DNA of 33,835 nucleotides from Planctomycetaceae bacterium (GTDB taxonomy: Bacteria > Planctomycetota > Planctomycetia > Planctomycetales > Planctomycetaceae). This document shows positions 1 to 8,362 of this stretch, piece by piece. Numbering within the stretch: the stretch's first letter is position 1; every line of letters starts with the position of its first letter. The position numbers and the translations under genes are program-made. The notes under the pieces are model-generated. The model was not told the DNA's origin, searched no databases, and worked only from the letters and a program-made list of their open reading frames with translations. The stretch is taken from NCBI GenBank assembly GCA_029259845.1, contig JAJDEI010000063.1, positions 2,501-36,335 of the forward strand, in the 5' to 3' direction.

Positions 1-188
1 GCCGACGCGCGACGGCATCGATATCCGCAAGCGCTGCGTCACGAAACCAAGCGATCACCAATCGATCCTGCTGCACCAACTCGGCCAGACGTTACCATCA
101 TCACTTCAACAAACTGAATTCTAATGTCGTGGAAAAATCGGCCTGCCGCGCGCTGCGGTGAAAGAACTTACGCCGACAACTGACGAAC

Positions 189-1082
189 TTGGGCGACGAC
201 TGGCTGGAGCCTACAATTTCAGCCCGGCTGGGTTCTGTGGCGTTCGGCAAGACGCGAACCGGTGAACGTCGCAAGCGTCCGATGCCACCGCGGGGACATT
301 CCCAAACGCCGCGCCGAATCGGTTCGACATACGATACGTCCAAGGAGGACTGGCTCCTGATTCGGGTACCGGCGATCGTTGGCGACTCCCTGTTCGAAGC
401 GGTGCAGGAACAACGCGATATGCCTCGGCAGCAGGCCTCAGCACGCAAACGCGGTGCCCGCTGTCTTCTTCAGGGGCTGGTGACGTGCTCGTGCTGCGGC
501 CACGCATACTACGGAAAGAAAGTCAGTCGTTCGTCCGCGAAGGGGAAGCTGGCCTGGGCCTATTGTCGCTGTGTGGGAACCGACGCGTATCGCTTCGGCG
601 GCCAACGTGCCTGCGACAAAAAACAGGTTCGCACCGACAAGCTCGATGAAGCGGTCTGGAGCGACGTGTGCGAACTTCTTCGCAATCCCAACCTGTTGAG
701 AGAAGAGTACGAACGCCGGCTGGCTTCCTCCGGTGAACCATCTTCTCAGCGGACGAGTCTGACGGAACAGGTGGAACAGTCCCGACGAACCGCCAACCGC
801 CTGATCGACGCATACAGCGACGGCGTGGTCCGCTGCGAACAATTCGATCCGCGAACCGAACGCGCCCGAACACTGCTGGCTCAGCGCGAAGAGGCGCAGG
901 CTCAGACTCACGCCGAAGCTGCAGAACGTCAGGCACTCCAGGACGGCCTTCACTGCCTGGAGACATTTGCCGCACAGATCGAAGGCGGTCTTGCCGATAC
1001 CGACTGGAACACCCGCCGCGAAATCCTCCGCACCGCCATCAATCACGTTGAAGTCGACCGCGAGAACATCCGAATTACCTAG
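189..1082 (+). pseudogene. Large serine recombinase, C-terminal remnant (catalytic domain missing)
   Basis: This frame encodes about 297 residues that match the C-terminal two-thirds of large serine recombinases. The Recombinase-domain segment contains AFGKTRTG and DWLLIRVPAIV..LFEAVQEQ. It is followed by a zinc-ribbon-like part with CSCCGHAYYGKK and a later conserved RFGGQRACDKKQVRTDKLDEAVW, and then by an Arg/Glu/Gln-rich coiled coil typical of phage-integrase-like resolvases. The N-terminal resolvase domain with the catalytic serine is absent: the same frame meets a stop at 159-161, and nothing upstream resembles it. A complete family member would be roughly 500 residues. The TTG start at 189 is only the first usable codon, and I see no convincing ribosome binding site. 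It directly abuts other mobile-element debris, so I read it as a decayed remnant and not an active integrase. Confidence 0.75.
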
Positions 1083-1137
1083 CGGATCAACTTCCCCTTT
1101 TTTCTCAACCACAAGGGAAATAGAAAAACGTTGCACT

Positions 1138-1272
1138 TTCGTTGGCGGCGTGGTTTCGCCCGTGTTGGCGAACGTCTATCTCCACGATGTTCTGGACGAA
1201 TGGTTTCACAACGACGTTCTGCCGTACCTGCGTGCCCGAGCCCAGTTGGTGCGGTATGCCGATGATGCGGTG
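1138..1272 (+). pseudogene. Group II intron-type reverse transcriptase fragment
   Basis: About 45 residues in one frame match the catalytic core of group II intron or retron-like reverse transcriptases: GGVVSPVLANVYLHDVLDEW, then LVRYADDAV. These correspond to the conserved (PQ)GG-x-SP-xxANxYLH block and the YADD active-site box. The usual Pro-Gln before the glycines reads Phe-Val here. Similarity stops right after the YADD box, where an oppositely oriented IS66 remnant begins at about 1275. Nothing of the N-terminal RT, maturase or endonuclease domains is visible. It is a truncated relic. Confidence 0.7.
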
Positions 1273-1274
1273 CC

Positions 1275-1706
1275 GATCGGGTCGTGGCCGCGTTGTTTGA
1301 GGGTGCGGAAGATGCTCATCAGCACGGCTTGGCAGCCGGCACCGCGGCCGCTGCGGTTGCCGTCGCTGTTTTTTCGGAGGGTCACCGCCGGACGAATCGT
1401 GCGTTCGGCGCGGTGTTCCGCCTGCCAGTCGATGTGTTCGGGAACCGCGCGGCGGCTGCCGGGGTGCCCCGCTTTGCGTCCGGGCTTTTTCTTGCCGCAC
1501 CGGGATGCCGGCGGCTTCGCATCAGGCGGCTTCATGCCCGAGGGCGTCGCCGGCGTTTGATGCGAGCTGGCCGCCTCGGCCGCCTGCTGTTCGGCCAGCC
1601 GCCGGGCCATCGCCAACAGCGCGAAGACCACGGCCGCCTTGCCTTGGTCGCAGATCGCTTCGGCCTGCTGCGAACTCAAGTTCGGACCGACATCGATTTC
1701 CAGCAT
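1275..1706 (-). pseudogene. IS66-family transposase remnant with large internal deletion
   Basis: Reading from 1706 downward, the protein begins like an IS66 TnpC transposase: a leucine/alanine-rich helix with LLAMARRLAEQQ, then the linker KKPGRKAGHPG followed by RRAVPEHIDWQAEHRAE, which normally precedes the zinc-finger motif. About 100 residues in, it jumps to the extreme C-terminal signature of the same family, LRKNSDGNRSGRGA then VLMSIFRTLKQRGHDPI. The zinc finger and the whole DDE catalytic core, several hundred residues, are missing, yet the reading frame is kept across the junction. The IS66 similarity ends at about 1275, within a few bases of the end of the reverse transcriptase fragment on the other strand. 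It cannot be an active transposase. Confidence 0.72.
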
Positions 1707-1851
1707 CGCCGCCAGGGCCGCATCCTTGCGATTCCAAGTCGCCCCATGTCGTACATGATTCGCCCATTCTCACCAAGACCAACTTCATTCGGCTAACGTG
1801 TTACAAGTGTTCCCAATCTGCAATTTGCAATCCCCGCCCCGACGACACGTC

Positions 1852-2814
1852 TCACCCCGCCGGCACCGTCTTCGGGGCGACCGGATCGGCACTGCCGGCG
1901 ACGACTTTCGTCAGGCTCGCCGACAACAGCGTCGGACACCAGTGCGTTTCGATGTGCTCGATCACCAAGCCGGTCCCGCGGGCATGGCTGACGTAAGGAC
2001 GGTCCCGCGGATCGTACAGGGCGTCGGTCAGGTCCCGGCAGAGCGCAACGTTCTTGCCGAGATAGGTCATTTGCCGGATGCCGAAGGGCCGTCCGAGAAT
2101 GCACATGTTGGTGTGGACCCCCATCAGCACGATGTTGCGACGTTTCTCCTGTTCGAGAAAGTTGAAAATCTCCTGTCCGTTGTCGCTCACGCCGTCGTAA
2201 CCGATCATCTTGATGGCCGGATGTTGATGGCGGTCTGAGTTGGGATAGTGCTTGGGTTCGGGGTCGTCGCAACCTCGGACAATCGCCTCGCCACGAGCCA
2301 CGCTGTCGTCGATGGGGAGCGGCGGCTCGTGCTCGGAGCTGAGGTGGCACCATCCCTGAATCGGCGCCGGCGGCTCGGAATGCCGCGCCTCCTTCATTCG
2401 CGCCCGATACGGCGTCTCCTCGTAATACTTGATGCCGCTACTGGGAGCATGAATAACGGCCACGCCCTGATCCCGCGCCAGTGACAGCACCTCGTTCATC
2501 CGGGGAGCCATCCGACCGACACGCAACTCCGCCATCTTGCACGGATGCTCGGCCCACATGTCACACACAATGATCGCTGTCTCCGACGCCTCCCACGCCG
2601 CCGATTCCTCGATCGCCTGCACCGCATCGCCCACCTTCCGCCGGCGACGCAATCGCACGCCCAACCTTCCGGGGACTGCGGGGATCTTGCGGGACGACAG
2701 CTCATCCGCCGCAAACAGTCCAGATCGTCCCCCGGCAAAGACGCCCGCGCCGATCAATGATCCGAGAGCCGTCTTGAGCGCGTCCCGGCGAGAGGTCCGT
2801 GATGATTCGGTCAT
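1852..2814 (-). CDS. Tat-exported isochorismatase-family cysteine hydrolase
   Basis: This is a 320-residue cysteine hydrolase of the isochorismatase/nicotinamidase superfamily. I start at the ATG at 2814 because it is preceded by GAGGAAT at good spacing and gives a clean twin-arginine signal, SRRDALKTALGSLIGAG, so export through the Tat system is expected. The catalytic triad is visible: Asp85 in IIVCDMW, Lys202 in HPAIKMIGYDG and nucleophile Cys238 in GVHTNMCILGR. Known relatives hydrolyse amide or vinyl-ether bonds in small molecules; the substrate here cannot be named. It stands alone between the mobile-element debris and the NYN gene. Superfamily assignment is secure, specific activity unknown. 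Confidence 0.88.
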   Translation of the reverse strand: MTESSRTSRRDALKTALGSLIGAGVFAGGRSGLFAADELSSRKIPAVPGRLGVRLRRRRKVGDAVQAIEESAAWEASETAIIVCDMWAEHPCKMAELRVGRMAPRMNEVLSLARDQGVAVIHAPSSGIKYYEETPYRARMKEARHSEPPAPIQGWCHLSSEHEPPLPIDDSVARGEAIVRGCDDPEPKHYPNSDRHQHPAIKMIGYDGVSDNGQEIFNFLEQEKRRNIVLMGVHTNMCILGRPFGIRQMTYLGKNVALCRDLTDALYDPRDRPYVSHARGTGLVIEHIETHWCPTLLSASLTKVVAGSADPVAPKTVPAG

Positions 2815-3150
2815 GAGATTCCTCGTGTGAGCTTCGTCATGCCCCTTACGCCCCCCCGAAAGTCCCAATAAGTGGGTCGTGTTTTCAACGTCGCGCGAAG
2901 AGGATTCCAAGGGGTGTGTCTGTCGCAAGAAAACTGGGGGGGGTCACCAAGCAACACGACCGCACGATGTTCGCATCCGGACGGCGACTGCCAGCACACC
3001 GCTGCTTCCCGCTGAAAAAACGATGGACGAGAGAACGCGTTGAGGGTATCATTAGAGGCAACTCTGTGGCAAACATCCATCCCTTGGCAGTACGCGCCCC
3101 CATCGATTGAGGGGTGGCCGACCCCAAGGGATTTTTTTGTGGAGACCGGG
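2815..3150. other. Intergenic stretch between divergent hydrolase and NYN genes
   Basis: This 336-base gap holds the 5' regions of two divergent genes. I see no RNA gene or clear repeat. The ribosome binding site of the - strand hydrolase lies at about 2818-2824. A T-run followed by GTGGAGACCGGG precedes the NYN start. No promoter hexamers stand out. Confidence 0.4.
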
Positions 3151-3859
3151 ATGGCGACTGCTGTGCTCGTCGACGGAGGCTTCTTTCTGCCCCGGTACCA
3201 GGCACTGGTGGGTAATGACACGCCGAAGAATGTCGCCAAGGCGCTGCACCGCATGTGCCTCTCACATCTCAAGCCGAGGAAGGGCGCGCGCCGGTCGCTC
3301 TATCGCATTTTCTACTACGACTGCCCGCCGCTTGCAAAGAAGGTCCACCATCCGCTGACTGGAGAGAGCATCGACTTTTCCCAGACAAGCGTCGCCAGAT
3401 GGAGGCTCCCCTTTTTCGCCGAACTGAAGAAACGAAGATAAGGTCGCGCTCCGCCTCGGGTATCTCAACGAGAAATCTGCACAGTGGGTTGTCCATCGCG
3501 ACAAGAACAAGAAACTCCTTCGGGGTGAGATCACGGTCTCAGACCTGTCCGAAGACGACATGCGATACAACGCCAAACAAAAGGGCGTTGACATGAGGAT
3601 CGGCCTCGATATTGCCTCCCTGACTTACAAGAAACAGGTCGACCAAATCATACTTGTTGCGGGAGACAGCGACTTCGTTCCAGCAGCGAAGCTTGCGAGG
3701 CGAGAAGGTGTCGATTTCATTCTCGATCCCATGTGGGCGAGTATCAGAGATGACCTGCATGAGCACATTGACGGCCTGCGGTCAGTGCTTCCCCGGTCCG
3801 ATCAGAATGACAAGTCGAAGCGGGCAACCACTCCAGGCGTAACTCCTCCGCCATCCTGA
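3151..3859 (+). pseudogene. NYN-domain (LabA/DUF88-like) nuclease interrupted by a +1 frameshift
   Basis: Two adjacent frames together make one NYN-domain protein of about 236 residues (PIN-like fold, putative RNase). The first part (3151-3441) starts MATAVLVDGGFF, supplying the first acidic residue, and runs to FFAELKKRR before a TAA at 3439-3441. The second part resumes at about 3440 with KVALRLGYLNEKS and contains GVDMRIGLDIASL and ILVAGDSDFVPAAKLA, with the remaining acidic residues. Skipping one base at 3439 restores a continuous protein. The ATG at 3151 follows GGAG. All expected catalytic acids survive, so this is a recent frameshift, a sequencing or assembly error, or less likely programmed +1 shifting at AGA-TAA-G. 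Family members are found in RNA turnover and stress or defence settings; no partner gene is visible here. Confidence 0.8.
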
Positions 3860-3922
3860 TTCATTCGCACATTTCGCCACCACTCCCGACTCCCCGCTGC
3901 ACGAACCAACCGGAACCAACTC

Positions 3923-5242
3923 ATGAGACTGCAACGCGTACTTTTGACTGCCTGTCTTTGCGGACTGCTGCAATCGATGCAGCCGACGGACGCGCGGGCG
4001 GATGCGATGGACCGGTTGGCGACTGGACAACTCAAGAAACTCCGGGGGGCGATCGAGCCGCTCCAACAGGACCGGGAGCCGGTCACGCTCTCCTCGGGTT
4101 ACACCGACTACCGGGCGGTGATGCACGTCCACTCGCGGTGGTCCCATGACAGCCGCGGCACCACCGAGGAGATCCGCGAGGCGGCGAAGGCAGCGGGCGT
4201 GCGGATCGTGATGTTCACTGAACATCACGCCCCGCATTACGACTACTTTACAGACGGTCACCGGGAACTGACCGACGGTGTGCTGTTCATCCCCGGAGCC
4301 GAAACGAGCGGGTTGCAGAACTACCCGCTCGCCAGCGTCAAGAATCGGCCGATCGAGTCCCCTCAGCAGGGGGTCGACGTGGTGCGGGACACCGGGGGGA
4401 TGGTCTTCCTGTGCCATCTCGAAGAGCGTATGGACTGGGAACTGAAGAATTTGACCGGCAGCGAGATCTACAACATCCACGCTGACGCCAAGGACGAGCC
4501 GCGGCTGTTCGCCGCCCTGCGGAATCCGCTCGCCGTCGTGCAACTCCTTGCAGCCTTTGAGCAGTACCCCCAGGAGTCATTCGCCGCGCTGCAGAATTAC
4601 CCCGCCGACTATCTCCGCCGCTGGGACCAGTTGTGCCGCAAGGATCGGCTGACCGGCATCGCCGCCAACGACGCCCATCACAATCAGGGGCTACACGCAT
4701 TCGTCGCGGACGACGGTTCGTTCCAGGTCAACGACGGCCTCGACAAGCGGGTCCTGACCATCGACCCGGAGGAGAAGCCGGCGGTCAAACCGCTCATGCT
4801 CGGCAAGAAACCGGGTGATACGATCTTCAAACTGGACCTCGACCCCTACGAGCGGAGCTTCCGCCACGTCAGCACCCACCTGTTGATGCACGAACTGACC
4901 GAGCCAGCCGTCCGAGACGCCCTGCAAGCCGGACGCGCCTATGTGGCATTCGACTGGATCGCCGATCCCACGGGGTTCGTGTTTCAGGGCCGTCGCGGAG
5001 ATGAGCGGCTTCCGATGGGGGCGGAGGTCGATTTCGACAAAGGCCTGACGTTTGAGGCCGCCGCACCGCTGCCCGGAACGTTTCGTCTGATCCGCAACGG
5101 CGTTGAACTGGTGTCCGCGGTGGGTCGAACATTCGAGTTCATTCCCACACAGCCGGGGAATTACCGCCTCGAAGCCTGGGTCAACCTGCCGGACGGGCCG
5201 CAGATCTGGATCCTCTCCAACCCGATCTACGTCCGGGGATAA
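3923..5242 (+). CDS. Secreted PHP-domain protein
   Basis: The 439-residue product begins with a signal peptide (MRLQRVLLTACLCGLLQSMQ, then an Ala-rich cleavage region). It carries the metal-binding motifs of the polymerase-and-histidinol-phosphatase (PHP) fold in order: MHVHSRWSHDS, MFTEHHAPH, FIPGAETS, GGMVFLCHLEE and GIAANDAHHNQG. PHP proteins use clustered His/Asp/Glu residues to bind divalent metals and usually hydrolyse phosphoesters. The C-terminal 120 residues look like a beta-rich accessory domain (GTFRLIRNG, GNYRLEAWV). Export predicts periplasmic or surface action. The substrate is unknown. It converges on the sigma factor gene across a hairpin terminator. Confidence 0.87.
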   Translation: MRLQRVLLTACLCGLLQSMQPTDARADAMDRLATGQLKKLRGAIEPLQQDREPVTLSSGYTDYRAVMHVHSRWSHDSRGTTEEIREAAKAAGVRIVMFTEHHAPHYDYFTDGHRELTDGVLFIPGAETSGLQNYPLASVKNRPIESPQQGVDVVRDTGGMVFLCHLEERMDWELKNLTGSEIYNIHADAKDEPRLFAALRNPLAVVQLLAAFEQYPQESFAALQNYPADYLRRWDQLCRKDRLTGIAANDAHHNQGLHAFVADDGSFQVNDGLDKRVLTIDPEEKPAVKPLMLGKKPGDTIFKLDLDPYERSFRHVSTHLLMHELTEPAVRDALQAGRAYVAFDWIADPTGFVFQGRRGDERLPMGAEVDFDKGLTFEAAAPLPGTFRLIRNGVELVSAVGRTFEFIPTQPGNYRLEAWVNLPDGPQIWILSNPIYVRG

Positions 5243-5262
5243 TCGTCGTGCGGAAACGCAAA

Positions 5263-5294
5263 CCGCCCGGCGTCCCCAGGGGGATGCCGGGCGG
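5263..5294. terminator. Hairpin terminator between convergent genes
   Basis: The left arm 5263-5277 (CCGCCCGGCGTCCCC) pairs with 5280-5294 to give a stem of about 15 bp including one G-T pair and a very tight loop. On the - strand it is followed by a T-rich stretch (GTTTGCGTTT), so it best serves the sigma factor transcript. It could also stop transcription from the PHP gene. Confidence 0.7.
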
Positions 5295-5319
5295 GTGCTC
5301 GTTGCCACGTTGGCCAGAA

Positions 5320-6984
5320 TCAGATGCCGGGGATCTCCAGACTGTCCTCGTGGGCGATCTTTTGCAGTTTTCGCAGGGCACGGGTCTCCAGTTGCCGGAT
5401 GCGTTCCTTGGTGACGCCGAACTGACGTCCGACCTGCTCCAAAGTTTGCGGCTCCGTCCCCTGCACGAGTCCGTAGCGATGCAGGATGATCGCCTTCTCC
5501 CGATCGTCGAGCTGATCCAGAATGCTCATGATCACCTGATGCTGCTTCTGGTTGTTCAGCTCTTCCTCGAACGGGTTGCCGCGCCGGTCTGACGACTGCA
5601 TGAACACGTCATCATTCCCGGTGCGGTACCGGTCGAGGACTTTGTGCTCCTGCGGGATCGAGCGGGCGAAGTTCTTCATAATCGCCCAACTGGCGTAGGT
5701 GGAGAACTTGTTCCCCTTGGTGTACTGGAACTTCTCGATGGCCCGAATCAACGACATGTTGCCGTCGCTGACCATTTCGAAGAAGTTCGACGTGGGGGTG
5801 ATGTGCCGCTTGGCAATCGACACCACCAGTCGCAGGTTACTGCGAATCAGGAAGTTCTTGACCTCGTTCGCCTGTGTGAGGAACTGCTCCAACTGATCCA
5901 TCTGCTTCGCCTTGGGGCGTTTGGGATCGATCTTCTCCCGCAGCTTGGCCGCGCGGAACTTGAGGTAGTTCATCTTGCGGAACCAGTACTGCTCCTCCTC
6001 GCGGGTGAGCAGCGGAATCGCATACAGGCTCGCCAGGTAGGGCGGCAGCCCCGGCGGCGGCTTAACGCGCGACTGCTTCTTCTCCACTTCCGGAGGCGGT
6101 CCGAGGATCGCACGGTCAGCGTTGGGCCTGTGAAACTCCGGACTGTCCATGAAGGCCACCGCCTCGCCAAACAGCAGCTCAGCACGCACTTCGGCGATGA
6201 TCCGGTAGATGCTGTTTTTGGTGCGGCAATACTCGTTCGCCAACTGGCTGACCGACACACCCCGTTGGTTCCGGCGGAAGAGTTCGCGCTTGCGCTCCTC
6301 GTTCAAAGGGCTCTTGGCGTTCGGAAAGATCGCGTTCTCCGGATGCTCATCGTCGTAATTCTTGAGCGTGTACCGGATCGTCTCCTGGGAACGGCCCAGC
6401 TTTCGTGAGAGCCGGCGGCTGACTTCCGACGGACACCCCCCGTGCCGCGCCAGTCGACGCGCCCAGCGGACGATGTCCTCACGCTCCACATCACTCAATT
6501 GCGTAAATCGGCGGCCTCGCTCGACTTCCTCTCCGTGCACGTCCAGGAAGCGGCTGACCGAGGACTTGAGAAAACCGACCCGCGTCCGATTGCCAAACTT
6601 GAAGCGGCGGCTCACCAGCCCCCGCTTTCGCCAGCGGTCCACCGTCTTCGTCGAAACATTGAACGCCTCGCTGAGGTCATTGACCGTCAGCACCGGCTCT
6701 CCCGCTTTTTCGACCGGAAGATTGGCACTGGCCGACAGGTCATCGACGAACAGACGCAGATCATGGACAGCGTCCTTCCCGTCGATCAACAGATCGGGAT
6801 ACAACTCAGACCGGAAGCCGGTGACCTTCTCGGAGATATCGCGATAGTGGTACGTGCGGTCCGGATCAAGGTCGTGCACCAGCAACTCCGCCTGATCCAT
6901 TTGATCCAGACGGACGTCCACCGGAGCGTACTTGACCTGCTGGTCCTTCAACTGCCTCATGGCAGGGTTCTGATACTTGGGCAT
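5320..6984 (-). CDS. Sigma-70 family RNA polymerase sigma factor with N-terminal HTH extension
   Basis: The start is the ATG at 6984, preceded by AGGAGG at good spacing; the product is 554 residues. The C-terminal half is a classical sigma-70 protein: a region 1.2-like helix around residues 315-345 ([20 protein letters not shown]), region 2 around 378-445 with [32 protein letters not shown] and [18 protein letters not shown], and region 4 around 485-545 with [19 protein letters not shown]. Region 3 is short. The N-terminal 300 residues are unusual. A MerR/excisionase-like helix-turn-helix lies at about 98-150 ([20 protein letters not shown]), and two more HTH-like segments lie at about 183-215 ([20 protein letters not shown]) and 243-270 ([20 protein letters not shown]). 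It directs core RNA polymerase to promoters. Whether it is the primary or an alternative factor cannot be settled from this window. Confidence 0.92.
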   Translation of the reverse strand: MPKYQNPAMRQLKDQQVKYAPVDVRLDQMDQAELLVHDLDPDRTYHYRDISEKVTGFRSELYPDLLIDGKDAVHDLRLFVDDLSASANLPVEKAGEPVLTVNDLSEAFNVSTKTVDRWRKRGLVSRRFKFGNRTRVGFLKSSVSRFLDVHGEEVERGRRFTQLSDVEREDIVRWARRLARHGGCPSEVSRRLSRKLGRSQETIRYTLKNYDDEHPENAIFPNAKSPLNEERKRELFRRNQRGVSVSQLANEYCRTKNSIYRIIAEVRAELLFGEAVAFMDSPEFHRPNADRAILGPPPEVEKKQSRVKPPPGLPPYLASLYAIPLLTREEEQYWFRKMNYLKFRAAKLREKIDPKRPKAKQMDQLEQFLTQANEVKNFLIRSNLRLVVSIAKRHITPTSNFFEMVSDGNMSLIRAIEKFQYTKGNKFSTYASWAIMKNFARSIPQEHKVLDRYRTGNDDVFMQSSDRRGNPFEEELNNQKQHQVIMSILDQLDDREKAIILHRYGLVQGTEPQTLEQVGRQFGVTKERIRQLETRALRKLQKIAHEDSLEIPGI

Positions 6985-7404
6985 CACACTCCTCCTCTCT
7001 CACGGTCCCGGTGCGTCGTGCCCGAGGGGACCAATTTGTCTTTTCGATGGCGTCGGTTGCCGTCGATGCTGCCAGCAGAATGGCTGTCCTGGCACTGCCA
7101 ATCCCGGCTCTCTCAATACTGTTCTTACGCAAGATTGGACGCAGAAGTTTGTGAGAAAGTTCGCATGCGAACGAATTTTCTGGTAATTTCTTCCCTTGGA
7201 TTTCTTCGGGCGCTTGCTACGGCGCAGCAACTACCGCCCAAGAATAAGGTTATGGTTCGCTGCCGAAATGGCAGCAATGGGCTACTTCGGCCAACGACAC
7301 GGACGACACCCAAACGAGACAAGCGGTTCGGCTTGCACCTAACCGGCTTAGGGCTCCTCCGTTACCATGAAACCCTGCTGCGAGCCGAGTCGTCGCCGCA
7401 ACGG
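6985..7404. other. Intergenic region upstream of the sigma factor gene
   Basis: This 420-base region should contain the promoter of the sigma factor gene and the 3' end of the neighbouring membrane protein gene. A perfect 14-bp palindrome at 7159-7172 (listed separately) is the only distinctive site. I see no RNA gene and no additional coding sequence. Confidence 0.4.
7159..7172. promoter_or_regulatory. Perfect palindrome, possible operator
   Basis: GTTCGCATGCGAAC is an exact 14-bp inverted repeat about 175 bp upstream of the sigma factor start. Its size and symmetry fit the binding site of a dimeric regulator, but no second copy was noticed nearby, and no regulator gene is adjacent. Confidence 0.3.
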
Positions 7405-7920
7405 TCAGGCACCGGGACGAGATTCCTGCAAAATCGATACCGAAGCATCGGCAGGACGGGGTTTTGCGACCACTTTCAGAAAACCGCCGATCGCGATCAC
7501 AGATCCGGTCAGCAGCAGCAGCACGACCAACCACTTCGGTGCGTCTGCACGCACCGCGTCGAACTTGGGCGATCGGCCGGTCAGCACCGACGCCAGAAAG
7601 AACGCTCCGAAGGCGAGCAGCATCTTCAGGCCCATCAGCCCGTGATACAGCCCGTCCCCCTTGTGGGCGGGGACGGCCACCTTGAGATAGTTGTAGAAAC
7701 CGCTCAACAGCAGCAGCAGAATGCCCGCCATCACGAACTTCTTCCACCGCCCCATAATCCGCTCTCGCAACGCAATATGCTCAGACTCCTGCAAGCCGGC
7801 GGCGGCGGGCATCAGCACGAAACGAGTGAACACGCTCCCCCCCACCAGCACGACGGCTGCCCCCACATGGGCCCAGCGGGAAAGCACATCGATCAGAGTC
7901 AGTCCGTCCATCGGGTTCAT
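7405..7920 (-). CDS. Four-helix integral membrane protein, CopD/DUF-like
   Basis: The 171-residue product has four predicted membrane helices: LIDVLSRWAHVGAAVVLVGG with the segment after it, MAGILLLLLSGFYNYL, LMGLKMLLAFGAFFLASVL and WLVVLLLLTGSVIAIGGFL. The conserved His in the first helix (RWAHVGAAV) and the overall plan resemble small CopD-like or cytochrome-type membrane proteins that are often annotated only as hypothetical. Two ATG codons (7920 and 7911) are possible; GAGAG lies just upstream of the first. It is the last - strand gene before the sigma factor region and has no obvious partner. Confidence 0.75.
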   Translation of the reverse strand: MNPMDGLTLIDVLSRWAHVGAAVVLVGGSVFTRFVLMPAAAGLQESEHIALRERIMGRWKKFVMAGILLLLLSGFYNYLKVAVPAHKGDGLYHGLMGLKMLLAFGAFFLASVLTGRSPKFDAVRADAPKWLVVLLLLTGSVIAIGGFLKVVAKPRPADASVSILQESRPGA

Positions 7921-8362
7921 CTCTCTCGTTGTCTGCGGGAAGAAGTTGTGGCTATGGCAAGAAGGTGATTTATTCTTCGGCGGGTGGCCCAGCCGTTACA
8001 TGGAAAACCAGGAACCGCGGATGAAACGGATAGAGGTGGATCGCCTCAGATCGGCAAACCAATCCGCCCGAAGGACCATTTAAACTGAATCTAGGCAACC
8101 TTGTCACCCGAAGCGTTGGCGAGGGACAAATTGCCAACTCACGTTCGGTTCCTCGCTAACGCTTGGGTTACCATTGCGCTTGCCCCAAACGGTCGTCTCT
8201 ATGATGAAACGTTGAAAGCCCCTGATCCGCCCTGATCCGCTTGATCCGTGTTTCTTTTCTCTGTCGAAACCCTCCCCATCGTCAGCCGGGCGGCGGATTT
8301 CGCGGCGCTGCCCCCGACGCCGCTGGTCTCAATCCAAGCGATCCACAACCGGACTCATTCAT
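7921..8362. other. Repeat-bearing intergenic region
   Basis: This 442-base gap has no convincing gene. It holds the 15-mer CGGGTGGCCCAGCCG at 7981-7995, repeated exactly at 30989-31003, and a degenerate palindromic element at 8105-8172. It also holds a short run of ATCCGC-type repeats at about 8223-8250 (CTGATCCGCCCTGATCCGCT) related to the inverted repeats at 30723 and 31046. Confidence 0.5.
8105..8172. repeat. Palindromic element with GCGTTAGCGAGG-type arms
   Basis: The left arm (about 8105-8124, core AAGCGTTGGCGAGG) is complementary to the right arm (about 8151-8172, core CCTCGCTAACGCTTGGG), with a few mismatches. The core AGCGTT-x-GCGA is shared with the arms of the larger elements at 24364-24506 and 32942-33076, suggesting a dispersed family. 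Confidence 0.6.

Noticed and set aside
1-92. Open - strand frame running off the left edge (VIAWFRDAALADIDAVARR)
   Set aside because: Only about 30 residues are visible and no family can be named.
438-1136. 232-codon - strand frame opposite the recombinase remnant
   Set aside because: Antisense of recognisable recombinase sequence, with no family features.
5644-6408. Long + strand reading frame opposite the sigma factor gene
   Set aside because: It mirrors the codons of the real gene on the other strand and resembles no protein family.
6442-7968. 508-codon + strand frame spanning the sigma gene, gap and membrane gene
   Set aside because: It crosses two real - strand genes and an intergenic gap, with no homology.
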